A DNA stretch of 64,000 nt, from contig JACAXG010000053.1 in the NCBI GenBank assembly GCA_018881555.1, forward strand, positions 955,895-1,019,894, given 5' to 3'. Shown one piece after another: positions 62,889 to 64,000 of this stretch. Under the pieces are notes generated by a model. That model had not been told where the DNA came from. It did not search any database and saw only the letters and a program-made list of their open reading frames with translations. Every line of letters starts with the position of its first letter. The first letter of the stretch is position 1. The translations under genes and the position numbers were made by a program. Source of the DNA: Amblyornis subalaris (lineage: Eukaryota > Chordata > Aves > Passeriformes > Ptilonorhynchidae).

Positions 62889-63479
62889 TGCTGTGGTTTT
62901 ACCTCAGCCAGAAGCTAAGGCCCATGCAGCCACTTGGTCACTCCCCCAGTATGATGGAGAAGAGAATTGAAAAAGCAAAAGTGAAGAAATGTGGGTTGAG
63001 ATAAAGGCAGTTTAATAGGTAAAGCAAAAGCCATGCATGCAAGGAAAGAAAAATGAGGAATTCATTCACCACTTGCCATGGCCAGGCAGGTGTTCAGCCG
63101 TCCCCAGGAAAGCTGGGCTCCATCACATGTGATGGTGACTTGGTTAGACAAACACCATTGCTCTGAACGTCCCCCCATTCTTCCTTCTTCCCCTGGTTCT
63201 GTATGCTGATCATGATTCCATAGGGTTTGGAGTATCCCTTTGGTCAGCTGGGCTCAGCTGTTCCATCTGTGTCCCCTTCCAGCTCCTTGTGCAGCCCCAT
63301 GCCGCTTGCTGACGGGGTGGGGTGAGAGGCGGAAAAGGTCTTGACACTGTGCAAGTGCTGCTCAGCAATAGCTCGGACACACCTGTGTTATCAACCCTGT
63401 TTGAAGCACAAATCCAAACTATATGCCCATTCTAGCTACTATGAAGGAAATTAACTCCATCCCAGCCAAAACCAGCACA
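62889..63479 (-). mobile_element. Solo LTR of an abundant avian endogenous retrovirus family
   Basis: On the minus strand the element begins TGTGCTGGTTTTGGCTGGGA and runs through TAATTTCCTTCATAGTAGCT, TTGATAACACAGG, TGACCAAAGGGATA and TGAACACCTGCCTGGCCATG. It ends ...GGTAAAACCACAGCA, giving TG...CA ends. I recognise this as the LTR of a retroviral family widespread in birds (TguLTR-like, exact family uncertain). An ATTAAA polyadenylation-type signal lies at the reverse of 63011-63016, and a TATA-like word appears decayed. Internal retroviral genes are absent on both sides, so it is a solo LTR. The flanks AATCAG and GACAAA do not form a clear target-site duplication. It is richer in GC than the surroundings. 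Confidence 0.88.
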
Positions 63480-64000
63480 GACAAATAGTTCTTCTACATG
63501 CCTTAAAAAGTGAAACAGTTAAACACACTTTTATTTACTTTACCAAGCAGGGAGAAATTTAAGTGCAGGCTTACAGCTTTGTTGAACTAAGGTGAATATG
63601 TATGTGTGTATATATCTATCTATATCTATATCATCTATATCTATATATCTATGTCTATATCTATCTATCTTTCATCACCAATGAAAACTCTTAATCTCAC
63701 TTTAATCATATTCTTTTCAGTTCTATCAAGAACTACTGAAAACAAAACAACTGTGCAATTGNTGTGTGAATCTGGTTTTCTGTTTAATTTGATGAAATTA
63801 GGGGGAACCAAATGATTTATATTAATAATAGCGTAACTTCTATATTTTAAAACTGATCAATCTTGGTTGATAAGAATAGGTACTGGGATAATTCAGTCAA
63901 TGATTATAGGAAGGCACAAAGGGAGCTGGCATGCTGAGTAAGAGAGGAATGCCAGAAAGTGTCAGGAAGTGACCTGATTTGTTTCTCAGATGTTGCTCCT
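63480..64000. other. AT-rich non-coding DNA with TATC microsatellite
   Basis: Apart from the microsatellite at 63604-63672, it holds only a short chance frame driven by that repeat (63606-63815) and unremarkable AT-rich sequence to the window edge. Confidence 0.6.
63604..63672. repeat. Imperfect (TATC)n/(TATATC)n microsatellite
   Basis: TATC and TATATC units alternate for about 70 bases with a few interruptions (TCATC, TGTC). Its translation gives an isoleucine/tyrosine/serine run, so the frame across it is not a gene. Confidence 0.9.

Noticed and set aside
63606..63815. Plus-strand frame rich in isoleucine, tyrosine and serine
   Set aside because: It is the translation of the TATC microsatellite.
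1..64000. CRISPR array, operon, ribosome binding sites or phage genes
   Set aside because: There are no regularly spaced repeats and no dense gene order. The repeat content is avian, so prokaryotic features are not expected.

Overview
This window looks like AT-rich, gene-poor DNA from a passerine bird, either intergenic or deep inside a very long intron. I found no protein-coding gene, functional RNA gene, CRISPR array or bacterial feature that I could support. The taxonomic call rests on three things visible in the sequence. First, there are several CR1 LINE fragments, the dominant avian LINE, with the typical 5'-truncated copies and 8-bp-repeat 3' ends. Second, there is a tRNA-Ile-derived SINE with a CR1-like tail (23571-23716), the structure of the passerine SINE usually called TguSINE1. 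Third, there are two solo endogenous-retrovirus LTRs, one of a type that is very common in birds.

Layout: a (CA)n end (1-14) leads into plain AT-rich DNA with a purine-skewed block at 2208-2680. An old, internally deleted plus-strand CR1 lies at 5762-6370 and a minus-strand solo LTR at 8765-9270. About 14 kb of unique-looking sequence follows, including two exon-like intervals with canonical splice dinucleotides but no gene assignment. A minus-strand CR1 (23124-23425) sits close to the SINE (23571-23716), and the best-preserved CR1 is at 26092-26962. Further CR1 pieces lie at 30808-31300, 44645-44997 (an internal endonuclease fragment) and 51777-51843 (a roughly 67-bp stub). At 52366-53300 a plus-strand CR1 is interrupted by a minus-strand one. 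A possible ancient terminal-inverted-repeat element is at 57599-57829, and the second solo LTR is at 62889-63479. The window ends in a TATC microsatellite and AT-rich sequence.

The open reading frames are mostly short, overlap on both strands, and are explained by chance, by base skew or by dead LINE frames. The unexplained material worth following up is a set of candidate conserved regulatory blocks rich in homeodomain, SOX and octamer-like words, one 103/97-bp diverged duplication 0.8 kb apart, a perfect 14-bp-stem hairpin, and three exon-like intervals. None amounts to a demonstrated new biological system. Repeat family names are from memory of consensus sequences. Single isolated N bases occur throughout and look like ambiguous base calls, not gaps.
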